Counted from the stretch's first letter, positions 11,590 to 23,648 are shown. The stretch: DNA of 64,000 nt from Fomitopsis serialis (GCF_022376445.1 NW_025954962.1:930001-994000); one strand, 5' to 3'. Numbers and translations: made by a program. The notes: generated by a model from the sequence alone, not told the origin.

Positions 11590-11970
11590 TGGTGTTCGGA
11601 GGCGGTCCGAGTATTTTCGAAGTTTTGCGTTGCGTCGACTAGTACACTGTTTTCTCATGGCCATTCATTTGCCTTCACGCTCAAGCTCATATTTCACGTC
11701 TTCATTCATTCAGACTTCATACCTCGTATGCGTACCTTGGCGATTTGTTGCCAATTCATGGAGCCAAAGGTCTATTTTCGCACGTTGTATTCGCATAGAA
11801 ATTGTACTTGTTGGATTGATCTTGGCATAATTTCGTGTTTGCATCCTCGCCGCGACGACACATGTGCATGGGGGGACTTCTCTTAGTTCAAAGGGCTGCT
11901 CATGTCAGTAAGTACTGTGCATCAGAAAGCGACGGCGTTGAGAACGGGCGTCAACGGTACGACGGGCCGG
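11590..11970. other. Intergenic region upstream of U2 copy B
   Basis: About 380 bp between the DUF6533 stop and the U2 promoter block. It is richer in A and T than the coding DNA around it. No gene or repeat is seen. Confidence 0.5.
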
Positions 11971-11975
11971 TACAT

Positions 11976-12041
11976 AACATTGCCCGGTTGGTCCGTGCGC
12001 AGGAGGCGCGCGAGTATATAAGTGGTGGGCAGACGTTCGGA
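11976..12041 (+). promoter_or_regulatory. Promoter of U2 copy B (TATA box and shared upstream element)
   Basis: TATATAAG at 12015-12022 lies about 20-27 nt before the inferred U2 start. It is preceded by GGTCCGTGCGCAGGA and a GCGCGCGAG run. These match the promoter of U2 copy A nearly base for base and at the same spacing, while the sequence upstream of about 11985 does not. The shared block is the likely snRNA promoter element. Confidence 0.72.
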
Positions 12042-12230
12042 ATCCTCACCACTCTGGCCTTTTGGCTTAGATCAAGTGTAGTATCTGTTCTTAATAGTTT
12101 AACCACTATTATGGAGGCACCGCCTCCATTATTGGTTATCTAATTTTTGCCGCCCTTGTCTCTAGGCTCTGCTTGCAACCTGGAGGCGCGATGACCTTGC
12201 TACTGCAGTACTGGCTTGTGTCGTCGGGGG
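12042..12230 (+). ncRNA. U2: U2 spliceosomal snRNA, copy B
   Basis: The plus strand carries GGCCTTTTGGCT, AGATCAAGTGTAGTATCTG and TTCTT at 12056-12091, the most conserved part of U2. The hairpin ATGGAGGCACCGCCTCCAT follows, then the Sm site ATTTTTG near 12144, and a 3' stem-loop with loop CTGCAGTA near 12203. The length of about 189 nt equals the usual U2 length. The RNA should be a functional spliceosomal component: its branch-point-pairing segment is intact and the promoter is conserved. Compared with copy A it lacks three bases before the last stem-loop and has a few substitutions that mostly keep pairing. Antisense open frames across this locus are not genes. Confidence 0.94.
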
Positions 12231-12422
12231 ACTTCTTAGTTGCTCTTTCTTTTTGATATGCTCTGGAGGAAGTCAGTTGGCTTCTGAACGGGTGTGTCAA
12301 ATGGAATTGGTGGACCATATGTTGAGCCTTTGTGCAGGTGTGTAACTGCTGTTCTTGTGCTATCTTTGACGTATCATCTTATGCTGTCGTGTACGGGAAT
12401 GCAGTGGTAGATTTGGACTTCC
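12231..12422. other. 3' flank of U2 copy B
   Basis: The first 75 bp or so (to about 12305) closely match the 3' flank of U2 copy A. Similarity stops abruptly after GTGTGTCAAATGGA. The rest shows no gene. Confidence 0.6.
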
Positions 12423-12659
12423 AGCTAATTCCATATCGCTAGACCCTCCTCCCGACTCGGAGAACGCGCCCACTTGTGGAGGCTATTGTGCCTTTCTCTG
12501 ACCCTCTCGTTGAGCGATCCGCGCCCACCGGGCCACGAACCTCGGTCTAGCCCGCTCTCTATGGTCAAATCCTGATGGGAACGCCCCAAAGATACCAAGA
12601 CCGACACACTCCGCCTGTGCGCACTTGCGCTCGGGGTCTAGTGATATGGAATTAGCTAT
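12423..12659. mobile_element. Small terminal-inverted-repeat element (MITE-like)
   Basis: The ends form inverted repeats of 23 bp. The left end (12423-12445) begins AGCTAATTCCATATCGCTAG, and the right end (12637-12659) is its reverse complement with one mismatch. The element is 237 bp long and has no coding capacity. No clear target-site duplication is seen at the repeat edges. If the true edge is the TA just inside the repeat, a TA duplication as in Tc1/mariner elements is possible. The small size and long perfect ends fit a non-autonomous DNA transposon. This is inferred from one copy only. Confidence 0.55.
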
Positions 12660-13429
12660 TACACGGCCGCCATGGACCCATCTTGTGCGAACGTGCGCAC
12701 TGCGAACGCCGAAGCGTGTGTATCCAGTACCGGAACGGGATCGAGTCCGATCGGCGATCGTCTGAGTCGGATCATTGTCAACAACATTACTTATCAGCGT
12801 CAGTCGGCGGGTGTACCGTCTGTTCTATGTCATCTAAATAGCTTAACTGTTTCCGCAGTTGAACGGGCGCGACAGAGCATTCATCGGCTGCTGGAGGCTT
12901 GTGATCATTCTTGTTCACCTTGGAAGCAATGCTACAGGCACTTTTGCACACCTTCCAAGTAGAGTTTCAATGCATGCAGCGCCGCAGTTCAAATGACCGC
13001 AGATTCCTGGCAGCGACCCCGATGGCCCTCCTACATAATGGTCAGCTGCTCCGAGGAATTTTCAACGCATTGCCTCGGCGGCCTGGCCATTCGCCTTCTG
13101 GTCGGATGCGTCCCACGCTTCCTGCAGTCGAAGGTCTGTCGGCAGCTTATTAATTTCACCGCCGCCTATCCTTACCACACGGCGCACGCAGATCAGGAGA
13201 TAGTGTGCCAATTACAGGGCTATGGCGTAGCGTCGTCTCAGCTGAGCTGAGCTGGATGCGGTCTGACAGATAGCCTCGTCCGTCGGTCGCGGACTCGAAC
13301 CTTGCCCACGTTAAGCAAGATTGAAGATCCCAGTGGAACCGATCGAAAGAGTGGGAGACACAGTAACATATAAGCGTTACAGACCAGCCTGAATAGCCTG
13401 TCCAACTTGAAGCGCAGCACAAGAACAGC
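12660..13429. other. Intergenic region before the monooxygenase gene
   Basis: About 770 bp between the terminal-repeat element and the FAD monooxygenase start. Short open frames (for example 12672-12962) show no domain and no consistent splicing. The stretch may hold gene remnants, but nothing can be supported. Confidence 0.4.
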
Positions 13430-15253
13430 ATGAGCACAGCAACGTATAGTACTACCCAGGACTCGCTGAAGGTTGCGTTGGTCGGCGGAGGTGTGGTAGG
13501 ACTGACGTGCGCACTGGGATTACTCCAGAAGGGTGTCACCGTAGAGATCTTCGAAGCAGCGGTACGTGCCTCCTCGACATTAACCACGTTGAGGTCTAAA
13601 TTATGTGCTGCGACAGGCCCAGTTCGGAGAAATCGGCGCCGGTATAGGTGTCGGTACGTTAGATACAACGGTACATGATCCATCCAATGGTGCTCATGCA
13701 GGCAAATCACCAGGTCCGAATGCGGCACGCGTTCTTCGACGCCTCGGTGTCCTCGATGAACTATGTACTCAGTGCAAAGAACCGGGACTGACCATGGGCG
13801 AATTCTTGTTCTATTCCGCAGAAGGACAGAATGAGCTCTTGTATTCGGTGAGCTGAGCGCGTGCTTCCAGTATAATACACCACTGACGCAGGAGACAGTA
13901 TCCGCTTACCGAAGGCGGGCTAGGCAACGGTCTTGGTGCCTATCGGTACGTGTCTGCCGCAGCGGTTTGAGTGATCAAGGACTCAGGCCTCCACAGACCT
14001 GCCTTTCTGGACACGCTCGTCAAATATCTGCCCCCCAGCATTACGCACTTTCACAAGCGATGCACTTCCATCGAGCCGTCCACGACGAACCCTAGCCGCA
14101 ATGTGCTTCATTTTGCCGATGGAACTTCATACGAAGCCGACGTGGTCATTGGAGCGGATGGGATCAAGAGCACGGCTCGGTCGACTGTAACGGACAACGC
14201 GAAGTTCCTCCCGGTCTTCAGCAACACGATTTGTTTCCGCGGCCTGATTCCCATGAAGGAGGCGCGAGCTGCTGGGTTCACCACGGAGTTCAATGGCCGT
14301 CCTCTTTGTTTCGCGAGCAAGAACAGGGTAAGAGCGGACAGACCATATACCAGGCCCATCTAATTCGTTCCACAGCACCTCATCGTCTTCAGTATCGAAG
14401 GTGATACAATCGTGCGTATGCCGCATATGGCTGTTGTATGCAACTACCAACGGTATGCCCCTGCAGATTAACGTCGTTGCATTTGCCGCCGACTATACCA
14501 AGCCGATCGGGACCGTTTCTCTGCCGCCTGATGAGCCATGGGTGAAGGTCGTGTCTCAGGAAGAGATGTTCAAGGTGTTCGAAGGGTGTAGCTCTGAAGT
14601 CATGGCACTGCTTGAGTGCATCAAGGAGCCGAGCAAGTGGTCAATCCACGTCGTTCACCCGCATCTGGAGAGTTTCGTGAAGGGACGGGTGGCCCTGATA
14701 GGAGATGCGGTCAGCATGTTTCTCTGACAGTGACATGAATCTACTGACTCGTTCTTCATAGGCACACGGAATGTTGCCGCACCTTGGATCAGGAGCAGGC
14801 CAAGGCATCGAAGACGCTTACATCTTGGCCCAACTTCTCGGGCACCCACAGACCAACGCAGGCAATATCGAGGTAAGTCTCTAATGCTCAGTGTATAGCC
14901 ATCCTTCACATGCCCATCCGTCACTTCAGGGAGTACTGGAAGCTTATGATCGCTGGGCTCGCCCGCGTGCACAAATGGTGTGGGAGGGAAGTCTCAGGGC
15001 GGGAAAGATATACGACGGCTGGGGAGATGGCGGGCTCAATCCTGAGGGCGCCGCCAAGGATCTCGGGACGCAGTGGGCACCGGTGTGGTTCCACGACGTC
15101 GACGACAACGTTCGTGCTGCGATAGACGAGCTGAAGGCGGGGGGATATTCACCTCGGGGTAAATGCACTTCCCGCGTACCCGAACGATGGATATCACCTA
15201 GCTTAGCGTACTCACGAATACAAAGGCACGATGACATGAACAAAGCAACTTAG
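13430..15253 (+). CDS. FAD-dependent monooxygenase, salicylate hydroxylase-like
   Basis: The first exon encodes an N-terminal Rossmann fold, KVALVGGGVVGLTCALGLL, with the GxGxxG-type dinucleotide site. Later exons give GKSPGPNAARVLRRLGVLDE, then the DG motif in ADVVIGADGIKSTAR, and near the end RVALIGDAAHGMLPHLGSGA followed by GQGIEDAYILAQLL, which holds the second FAD-binding GD motif. This order defines the class A flavoprotein monooxygenases, which hydroxylate aromatic compounds with NAD(P)H and oxygen. Fungal members often resemble salicylate hydroxylase, but the true substrate cannot be read from sequence. Introns are short with GT..AG ends, for example after ASKNR and after IGDA. The joint around 13855-13990, before LHRPAFLD, could not be resolved cleanly and may contain a sequence error. 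The last exon and stop at 15253 are also less certain. Confidence 0.85.
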
Positions 15254-15334
15254 ATTGCATCGGCATAATACGGTCATAGTACTGTAACAAGGCTCATAGA
15301 AGTACAGGGGAACAAGAGGCAAGGGAAGCCATGA

Positions 15335-15810
<476 letters not shown>

Positions 15811-16097
15811 AGTAGATGTGTTTAATGCTGTTATGCTATCTCAGCACAACGGTGGTGATAGGGAGATAGGAACTCACTGGGAGGGAAGGTGAGGTGGTGG
15901 TGGCGGTGGTGGTGGTGGTTCGAGTGTGAGTGCGATCCCAGGTCGCGTTCAACGCGTTTAAGGCGTCGCGTTTGCAGCTATTTGGCTCTCTCACGTGCGC
16001 GTCTAGCGCGTAAGCTGACACTTAGTAGTACACAGTAATATACAGGCCGTTGCCACACATCGTCTTGCACGCCTCTTCAGCCTCCTCGACGAAGACA
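15811..16097. promoter_or_regulatory. Shared divergent promoter region, histone H4 / thioredoxin
   Basis: These 287 bp lie between two outward-facing start codons. They include a GGT/GGC microsatellite at about 15895-15923. No further gene is visible. Promoter function is inferred from position. Confidence 0.5.
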
Positions 16098-16827
16098 ATG
16101 CCTATCACTCATATCACCTCGCTCTCCCAGCTTGACGGAATTCTGTCAAAAGCCTCGGATAAGCTTTCTGTGAGCGAAGTCTTAGTGCTCAGCGAAGGTT
16201 GAGTGTAGTATTCATTGCTCATTGAAGGTCATCGACTTCCATGCAGAATGGTATGTCCCTGCATGGATACCGCACTCTCTGAATTACTCAGGCTCTACAG
16301 GTGCGGGCCATGCCATATGATTGCACCAAAATATGAAGCGTTGTCGAAGCAATACAACCATGTCAACTTCTTGAAGTGCGACGTCGATGCCGCGAAGGAT
16401 GTGGCTAGTCGGTATCGTGTAACTGCGATGTGAGTGGCAGCCTTGAGTTCTTGGAACGTTGGACACAGTGACCTACCTATTTGGTGCCAGGCCAACATTT
16501 GTGTTCCTGCGAGGAAGCACGAAGGTCGATCAGGTCAGAGGGGCAAATCCAGGGTACTGCTGAATCAGTCTCACATTTTTTGCGTGATCTCATTTGTGCC
16601 TCTGCAGTGCGTTGCAAGAAACACTGCATCGTCATGCGTCCGGATCGTCATCGGGTGCCTTCAGTGGCAAGGGCCAACGCTTGGGTGACACACCGTCGGC
16701 GCCGTCAGACCCGCAGCCACAAGCCGACGCGCCTGCGATATTCACTGCATTTGCTCAGCTTGACCCCAAGATCAAAGTCCTGGTATACCTCGTAGCTGGG
16801 TATCTATTCCTGTGGTATATAAGCTGA
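16098..16827 (+). CDS. Thioredoxin with C-terminal membrane anchor
   Basis: Five exons join in frame: 16098-16169, 16228-16250, 16301-16429, 16491-16553 and 16608-16827, giving 168 residues. The first part is a full thioredoxin fold: VIDFHAEW followed by the active site WCGPC, then VNFLKCDVDAAKDVASRY, the cis-proline in AMPTFVFLRG, and KVDQVRGANPG. The active-site Trp codon is split by an intron. A linker of about 45 residues (Ser/Gly/Pro-rich, with GAFSGKGQRLGD) follows, and then one hydrophobic helix, KIKVLVYLVAGYLFLWYIS, right at the end. This looks like a tail-anchor sequence that would place the disulfide-reducing domain on the cytosolic face of a membrane such as the ER or mitochondrial outer membrane. 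The target membrane is not known. Canonical thioredoxins are about 105 residues and soluble. Confidence 0.93.
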
Positions 16828-17202
16828 ACTGCATGGAACACTATCGCCATCGGATCAAAGCTTGTGTGACTAGTTGCCGTGGCTTTGTTGCTACTACCTA
16901 AGTAGTTGTACTATGACTCTAAATAAAATTATGCAGTGGATTCAAAGTGGATTGTCATCTTCAGCACAGATACATCCAGTCGCTCTTTCATCGTCCGAGT
17001 TGGTGGTAAATTACGGTCACGTGCAGTGCGCGTTCTGGTGCCATTGTTGTCGAACTGCGAAGGGTGGCGCCGCGACGGCGTTGCGTCCTCGTCGTCCTTC
17101 ACCTCACCTCACTGGCGACTGCCGCTCCCTCGCCCGTAAGCATACGTGGCGACAAAGCTCTTGCGCATTGGACGTGACGACCTATATGATACACGAGCCT
17201 TC
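16828..17202. other. Intergenic region before POM152
   Basis: About 375 bp between the thioredoxin stop and the POM152 start codon. No gene or repeat is visible. The region likely holds the terminator of the first gene and the promoter of the second. Confidence 0.5.
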
Positions 17203-20200
17203 ATGACATCCAACGCGAAAGCGAACCCTCCATCGGCTACGAGCACTCTTGTCCCCGAGTCTTTTCTGGATGTACCTACTCAAAGATTATACGCGTTGAG
17301 CATTGGTGCCCTTTGCCAGGTAAGTCTTGCTCATCTTGTGGCTGGCCGAAGCAATGCGAAAAGCTATGGCTTTGTTCGAGCATATCACACACAGTTCTTA
17401 ACTAACATAACGCTCTAGGCCATCAAAGCCTTCGACTTCCTGCGATACTTGGTCCTACCAGATGCTGCGAATGGGGCCTACGTCAAAAAATGGCTTACCT
17501 TCGACTTCCTCTTCTGCGTCTGTCTTGCACAACTCCGAATACCGCGTCTGAAGTATAGCAAGTCCGTCGTTGCTTTGCAGATACTGTTAATATGGATCCT
17601 CGATGGGCTCATGTTTGGTGGGATCACGGTGAATGTGGGAGGAACACGGTCTTGGACAGTTGTACCTTCGCTCGGCCTCGCCAGTACGTGTCCCTGGTTT
17701 GCGGCTGGCGTATGCACCTAACATGGCATTTCGCAGACCGAGCAGGCATTGCTTCGACGCCTCCTGGCTCCGGACTTTGGAGCATACTCCCTAGCTTTGG
17801 TCTTGGCTCTATCTCTGGCTCGAATGGAGGAAAGGATGCGCACCTCTTGGGTCAACATACCGTCAGGATGTCTCCCATCAGCACGGCGTACCTCAATCCC
17901 TACGGACAGACATTCTGTCTGGCATCATCCAGTCATAGCGTTCTCGTACCACTTCTTCTTAACAACACCTCCCCTCCGAGCGTGCGCTATTCACTTGTAC
18001 CTTTGGGGTATGTCGAAGGGTCCGGAGCAAAAATCGAGCGAGTGGATCTGTCCGCAAAAGATCTGAAGGCTATCGAGAATGCCCGCCTGGAGGACCTCCA
18101 AATAGCACGAAGCTCGGCGACAAAACGCGAGGATGACGACTATGACGACTACGACGATGATGAAGACGAGCAAACTGGGACTGACTCGCCTACAAAACTG
18201 CAGAAGACACAAAGCATGACATATATTCGGATCAGCAAGCCCGGGACGGTGCGGCTCGACCGCGTCCTGGACTCCTCCAGCGAAGCTCGACTTGTCTATC
18301 CAGGCGAGGTTACCATTGTACCCTGTCCTCGAGCGGAGTTCGTACCGGACAATATCGCAGATACGCGGTGCGCTACACCTGGGATCACCGGGGGCGCTGG
18401 TGAAGAGCTCAACCTCCACATTGATGTCTATGGCGTTCCCCCGCTCAGCCTACGCTGGTACAAAGAAGTCGACGGAAGGAGAGAGTCATTCATGGTCGAG
18501 GGTATCGAGAGTTCGGGTCACGCACACCGTCGGTCAATTGACGAGAACCGCGCGCTGGAACGTGCACCAACGCAGCGACCTGCCGCAGAACTGCGTATCC
18601 CCTTGACGGTGTCTCTTGACGCCCTCGGCACGCATTCCTATGTATTAGAGGCTGTCACGGACGCCATAGGAAATGTCGTTCATGCAGGGTCGACGGCCTC
18701 TCCACCAGACTCCACTGTTCCAGGTGCTCTGCACAAACTAGGAGTCGTACCTGCCCACAACGCCTCACTTTCTCGCACGCGTCGCTCTGTTAGCGTTTTG
18801 CGCCGCCCCAGTGTCTTGTTCGAGGCTTGTAGCCCCGGCACCCCCGTTTCTTTGTTGATCGGCTCTGACTCCCCTCTCGTCATCTCCGCCAAGAATGCGG
18901 ACTCGTTGGATGGTCCCTGGGACGTCAACGTACGCTATCAGCCACTTGAAGTCGAGGATAGTGGCAAGAAGGATGCTAAACGACACAAGCCGTGGACGAA
19001 GAATGTGCAATTGCCTCAAGGACGTCGCGATGTCACATTCCGTGTGAATGAACCCGGGGAGTATACATTGGTTGGGGTTAAAGGCAGGTATTGCGAAGGC
19101 GATATTCTGAGCCCGGACACGTGCAAGGTGGTAGAGAGGCCCTATCCGACCGCAGAGATCGAGTGGAAGAAGATTCACGAATGGCAAGTGCTGCTGGGTT
19201 CCTATGTTGCGCGTTGCTGACGAGTCGTAGTTCGGGAGATACGGGGGTGTCTGCATCCCTGGTCTTACATGGGACACCTCCCTTCCAGGTCTATTACCGT
19301 ATGCAGCGCGACAAGGAGCCACCCAGGGAAATTTCCAAATCATTCACCAACTCCAGGGGCGAACTCACCATTCAACCAGAGCGCAGCGGTCACTATACCT
19401 TCACATTCCTGTACCTGAGCGACGCAAACTATAAGAAGGTTGACCTTAACGGGCCCAGCATCGACCAAGTAGTGCATCCACCTGCATACGCCGAGTTTTC
19501 GCACCGCGAGCCCATTGGCAGAGGAAAGAGAAAGATCAGCAGTTGCTCAGGCAGCACCGTCGACGTCGATATTGATCTTCGCGTAAGTCTGGTTTAGTCC
19601 CTTAGTCGAAAATAACTGAAGGACGTCCGTTGTATAGGGTACTGGGCCTTGGACCCTTGAAGCGCAAATCGTTGGTCCTAAAGGCTCCGAGGTAGTGCGA
19701 GTGCCAAACGTCTCCAACTCACGTCACACACTCAATCTTCCGATACCAAAAGCCGTCGATCGGGACGGTGGCTCCTTTGAGATTGACCTCGGTAAGTCGC
19801 AAGCATTTTCGAACATCGGGATTAAGTCAAATCCTGAAACTGCCATCACAGTTAGCGTTGAAGATTCGTACGGGTGCAAGCGTTCTCTATCTGTTCCTGG
19901 CATAGCCGTCAACGTTCGCCGGGTCAAGGTCTGTTGTCTTCGTTGGCGAGAAGTCCAGTTGCAGACACTAACCTATTACCATAGCCTACAGCCAAATTTT
20001 ATGGCAAAGCAGAGGACCGCCATATTACGACTCTTGACAATGAGCAAGTGGCGCTCCCACTACGCTTGACTGGTGATGGGGTAAGCCGCTTACCGGACGC
20101 ACAATTACAGCCACTCATTCAAGTTTGACAGCCATGGCGAGTGAAATACAGACACGTCGATTACCCAGGCAAAGTACTATCCGCCACGGTGTCATCGCCT

Positions 20201-21790
20201 AACGGGGAACTGCATGTCATGGAGAAAGGAGTGTATGAGTTGCTCGAGGTAAGGTCCAGCCGACCTGCACGATAACATCTGCTCATTTTATGTAGGTTTC
20301 CGATTCACAATGCCCGGGATCAGTGGTTCTGCGCGATTCTACATATAGCGTGGACCATGTTCCGCGCCCATCTGCGAAGTTATCCCCAGAGATCCAATCT
20401 ACGTATGAGCCATACAACGGGTCACACATTCTCCCGCCAATCTGTGAAGGTGCTCACGATCATGTAGACCTTGATTTGACTGGTGCGCATCGCATACTCA
20501 GTTTCTTCTCCTTGACTTTTGATTGATAAATCGACAGGCCGGCCACCGTTCCAGATCATGTACAACGTTGCGAGGGACAACGACGCAGGGGGTACGAAGA
20601 TTCTGGATCAGCCCACGTTCAGCAGCATCCAGCCGCGGACCAGTTTCCAACTTCATACCAGCGAAGCAGCCCGCATTTACTACGAAGTCAAACAGATCGG
20701 CGACGTAGCGTATCCGTTGGCTAAGAACAAGGACGCCGTCATACCACGCTCCGAACGCTTGCTCTTTGAGCAGCAGGTACTCACGCGCCCGTCCGCTCGC
20801 TTCCGTAGCCTTAGTCGCCTCTCGTACTGCTTGAATGATGTCCTGCTCCCGCAAGATCCCAGCATTCAGGATGGGGCAGTTATCTTGGAGGGCACCGCAC
20901 CGTTCAAGGTCAAATTGGCCATCCGGAATGTGGCTACGAGTAATGTCCACCGGGAGGCTCTCGACGTCCATGAGAAGACGTGGAGGCTCAATGTCCCCAA
21001 ATACACGTTCAACTCCATCGGACCACATCTTGTCACCATCGAGGGCGTCCAGGACGCGTCGCATTGCGAACAGGCGGTCCCAGATCCGTTGTATCGCTCG
21101 ATTTACGTGGATGTCGCCGAGACGGCGGCGATCGTGCCGTTTGATAGGAGAGAAGACTTCTGTGTTGGCGATGTCACGCAGTTCCAGCTCGAGGGCATTC
21201 CACCGTGGACTATTGGGTACGTTGCATCAATTCTTCCCCGTCTATACTCCGTGTTTATTCCCCGCATAGCTACCGCGTCAACGGCAAGTCCTACACGCAA
21301 GAAGCCAAGATCTCTCCTTTCTCGATCGCGCAGCAGCAGCCGGGAGAATTCAACATCACGTCCATCGCACACCAGCAGAAGATGTGCAAGACCGCGGTGA
21401 CAGACCTACGCTACACCGTGCATTCCCTTCCTGCCGCACGCGTCGGCCACGGCAAGAGGATTGTGCAGGACATACACGAGGGCGACCAGGCGGAGATCAT
21501 CTTCACGCTCATCGGGGAACCTCCATTCACGTTCACCTACCAGCGGGCAGAGCTCACCAGCAAGAAAGGTCAGCAGGGCAAGGTGCTCGAGACTCATACG
21601 GTATCGGGCGTGACGACAAAGGAGTATTCGGTCTTCTCAGCACTCGAAGGTCAGTACCAGTAGATGTCTCTGAAATTCACGAGTCTGACGGATCGTCTAT
21701 GCATTAGGTACATGGACTGTCACATTCATCGCGGATCGGTACTGCAGGTATCCGCCAATGCAACCGGACGGTGCGGATAAGTCAAGATAG
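17203..21790 (+). CDS. POM152: Nuclear pore membrane protein POM152
   Basis: A long multi-exon gene. It starts MTSNAKANPP and then ESFLDVPTQRLYALSIGALC, the conserved POM152 N-terminus. Two or three membrane segments follow (FDFLFCVCLAQL, VVALQILLIWILDGLMFGGI). The large lumenal part contains GQHTVRMSPISTAYLNP and repeated Ig-like units, for example SASLVLHGTPPFQVYYRMQR, YTFTFLYLSDANYKKVDL and FTLIGEPPFTFTYQRAEL. POM152 forms the lumenal ring of the nuclear pore complex with its Ig-like repeats in the perinuclear space. A short final exon ends RYCRYPPMQPDGADKSR. One joint is uncertain: between LARMEERM and AHLLGQH near 17840, the frame changes without a good intron. Either a 35-nt GT..AG intron or a one-base sequence error is needed. 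The remaining frame is intact over more than 1,100 codons. Confidence 0.9.
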
Positions 21791-22079
21791 GCTGTGATGG
21801 TAAAAGTATCTATGTATATAATGGTGTCAGACGTGCACCCTCTCTGTTTGTAGCTCTAAGTATAATATCCCCGGGGTTCTGCAATTCAGTCGATCGCCTT
21901 GCGGTTCGTGTCAAGCTCGATTCAGTGCGCGACGTTGCTCACTAACCTTCTGTTGGTGGGCACAAAAGCGATGTACGCGATCAATAACGAGCCCGGAACG
22001 AAGACCCATCGCTAGACTGTATGAGACAGATTGGCATTGGCTTCCCATTTTCACGCTACACATACACCCATGAAACGAC
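21791..22079. other. Convergent intergenic region, POM152 / pyrophosphatase
   Basis: About 290 bp between two facing stop codons. No gene is seen. The AT-rich parts at 21800-21870 fit 3' ends and poly(A) signals. Confidence 0.5.
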
Positions 22080-23317
22080 TTATACCGGAGCGGATGCAAT
22101 GTAGAACCACTTCGAGACTGACCGCGACCGGTGACATTAAAACCGACGTAGCAGACATAGACGACGGCAGACTCACTGGAAGGGTCGATGGGCGCCGGAG
22201 GCTTCCTCGAGTCCGGAGGGATGCTGCTGTGCGAGGGGTCATCCTTGGTGACGTGGCCGGGCGAGTTCGGAGCGGTCAGGTTGCGGCTGTAAGGGCCCGC
22301 GTTAGCCTCAATACAGCAATAGCATAGGGGAAGGCACACATCGATAGATCGTACGAGGCAGTCTTCGCGGGGGCCTCGCCGCTGATGAGACGACGCCATG
22401 CCTCATGGCACTCGTGAATAATCTCCGTTGCGTACTTCTTGTTCTTAGCCTCGCCAGAGAAAGCGAACTGGTTCTCGGGCTTGCCGTCGGGGATCTTGTA
22501 GATCCTACGAAATGAAGTCGTCATGAATGCCGGGGACCGAGGTAAACCCGTGCGAGCAATACGTACCGGAACCACTCGTTCGTCGCACGAACGAGGCCGG
22601 GCAAGTGTCTCTCGACGTCCTCAATGTCGTTGAGCTTGGACGCAAGGGGGTCGTTGACGTCGACGACGAGAACCTTCCAGTCGGTCTCGCCCTCGTCGAG
22701 AAGTGCCATGATACCGAGAACCTTGACCTGCTTGATCTGGCCGACGTAACCAACCTGCTCACCAATCTCGCAGACATCGAGCGGGTCGTTGTCACCGTTA
22801 GCCTTGGTCTCGGCGTGGGTCTGGGACGGATCCTCCCAGGTCTACACAACGGCATGTCTATGTTGGGGCGTACTGGCGACCAAACGAGCTGTCTGACGCA
22901 CCTGGGGGAAAGCACCGTAGTTCCAGATGTAGCCGTGGTGGGGGAAGCAGTTGCGCACGAAGCGCAGACGACCCTTCTTGATGTCCTGTTTGATGGGGTT
23001 GAACGGCTCCTCCTTGGAGATCTCCATCTTGGCGTTGGTCCAGCGGGGGACCTCGACGACCATGTTCAGGATGCCATTGTTGCGATCTGCGAACAAGGGA
23101 ATGTCGTGCCAGGAAGAGACGGGGCTGCCGTTCTGCTCAAGGAACACACGGTGCTCTGTCCGCCGTATGATCAGCCGGCCATCTCGACGCGTAGAAACTG
23201 CATTGGACTCACCGAGAGTGTTGGGGGCGCCGATGAGGCGGGGGGTGTATTCTGTGAGCAAGGCATGGTGAGCAGGAGCCTGGACGCGAGCGGGATGCAA
23301 GACGTACGGGAGGCCAT
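22080..23317 (-). CDS. IPP1: Inorganic pyrophosphatase (cytosolic, family I)
   Basis: The spliced minus-strand protein reads [93 protein letters not shown] and [19 protein letters not shown]. These are the hallmarks of eukaryotic soluble pyrophosphatase, including the DxDPxD metal-binding signature ([11 protein letters not shown]). The enzyme splits PPi to two phosphates with Mg2+ and drives biosynthetic reactions forward. The start is placed at MAS because a 60-nt GT..AG intron then gives the family's usual N-terminus. The last exon, with the stop at 22080-22082, follows an intron after DPS that restores ISKWFY. Length is close to the usual 290 residues. No breaks were found. GCP4 follows upstream on the same strand. 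Confidence 0.94.
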
Positions 23318-23648
23318 GGTGGTGGTAGAGGAGAAGAGGCGGGCGTGGTGTGACAGGCGTCGAAGAGCGGCCGCGGTGGACATGCACCCGTTGTGGTGTT
23401 TATAGCCAAGTTCTCAAATCGATATCCCCCTTACACCCGTATCGCGATCGCTTCGCCTTGATACGATCTCATCACGACACCCTCACGAGTCACCAGCAGT
23501 CTTCCCCAGACTATCTCATCGTCGGACTACTGTACACTACGTACATCTTACACGAACGACGAGCATCACACTACGAACCGCGCCAGGTGGGGAAACCATC
23601 ACATCTCCGAACCAGCACACATCCTCACAACCACCACCCGCTCGCGAG

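Noticed and set aside
13285..13305. tRNA-like B-box (GGTTCGAGTCC on the minus strand)
   Set aside because: The bases around it do not form a paired T-stem or acceptor stem, so no tRNA fold is possible.
18121..18178. Asp-rich (GAC/GAT) repeat in POM152 taken as a microsatellite
   Set aside because: The repeat lies within a conserved acidic linker of POM152 and keeps the reading frame, so it is coding sequence.
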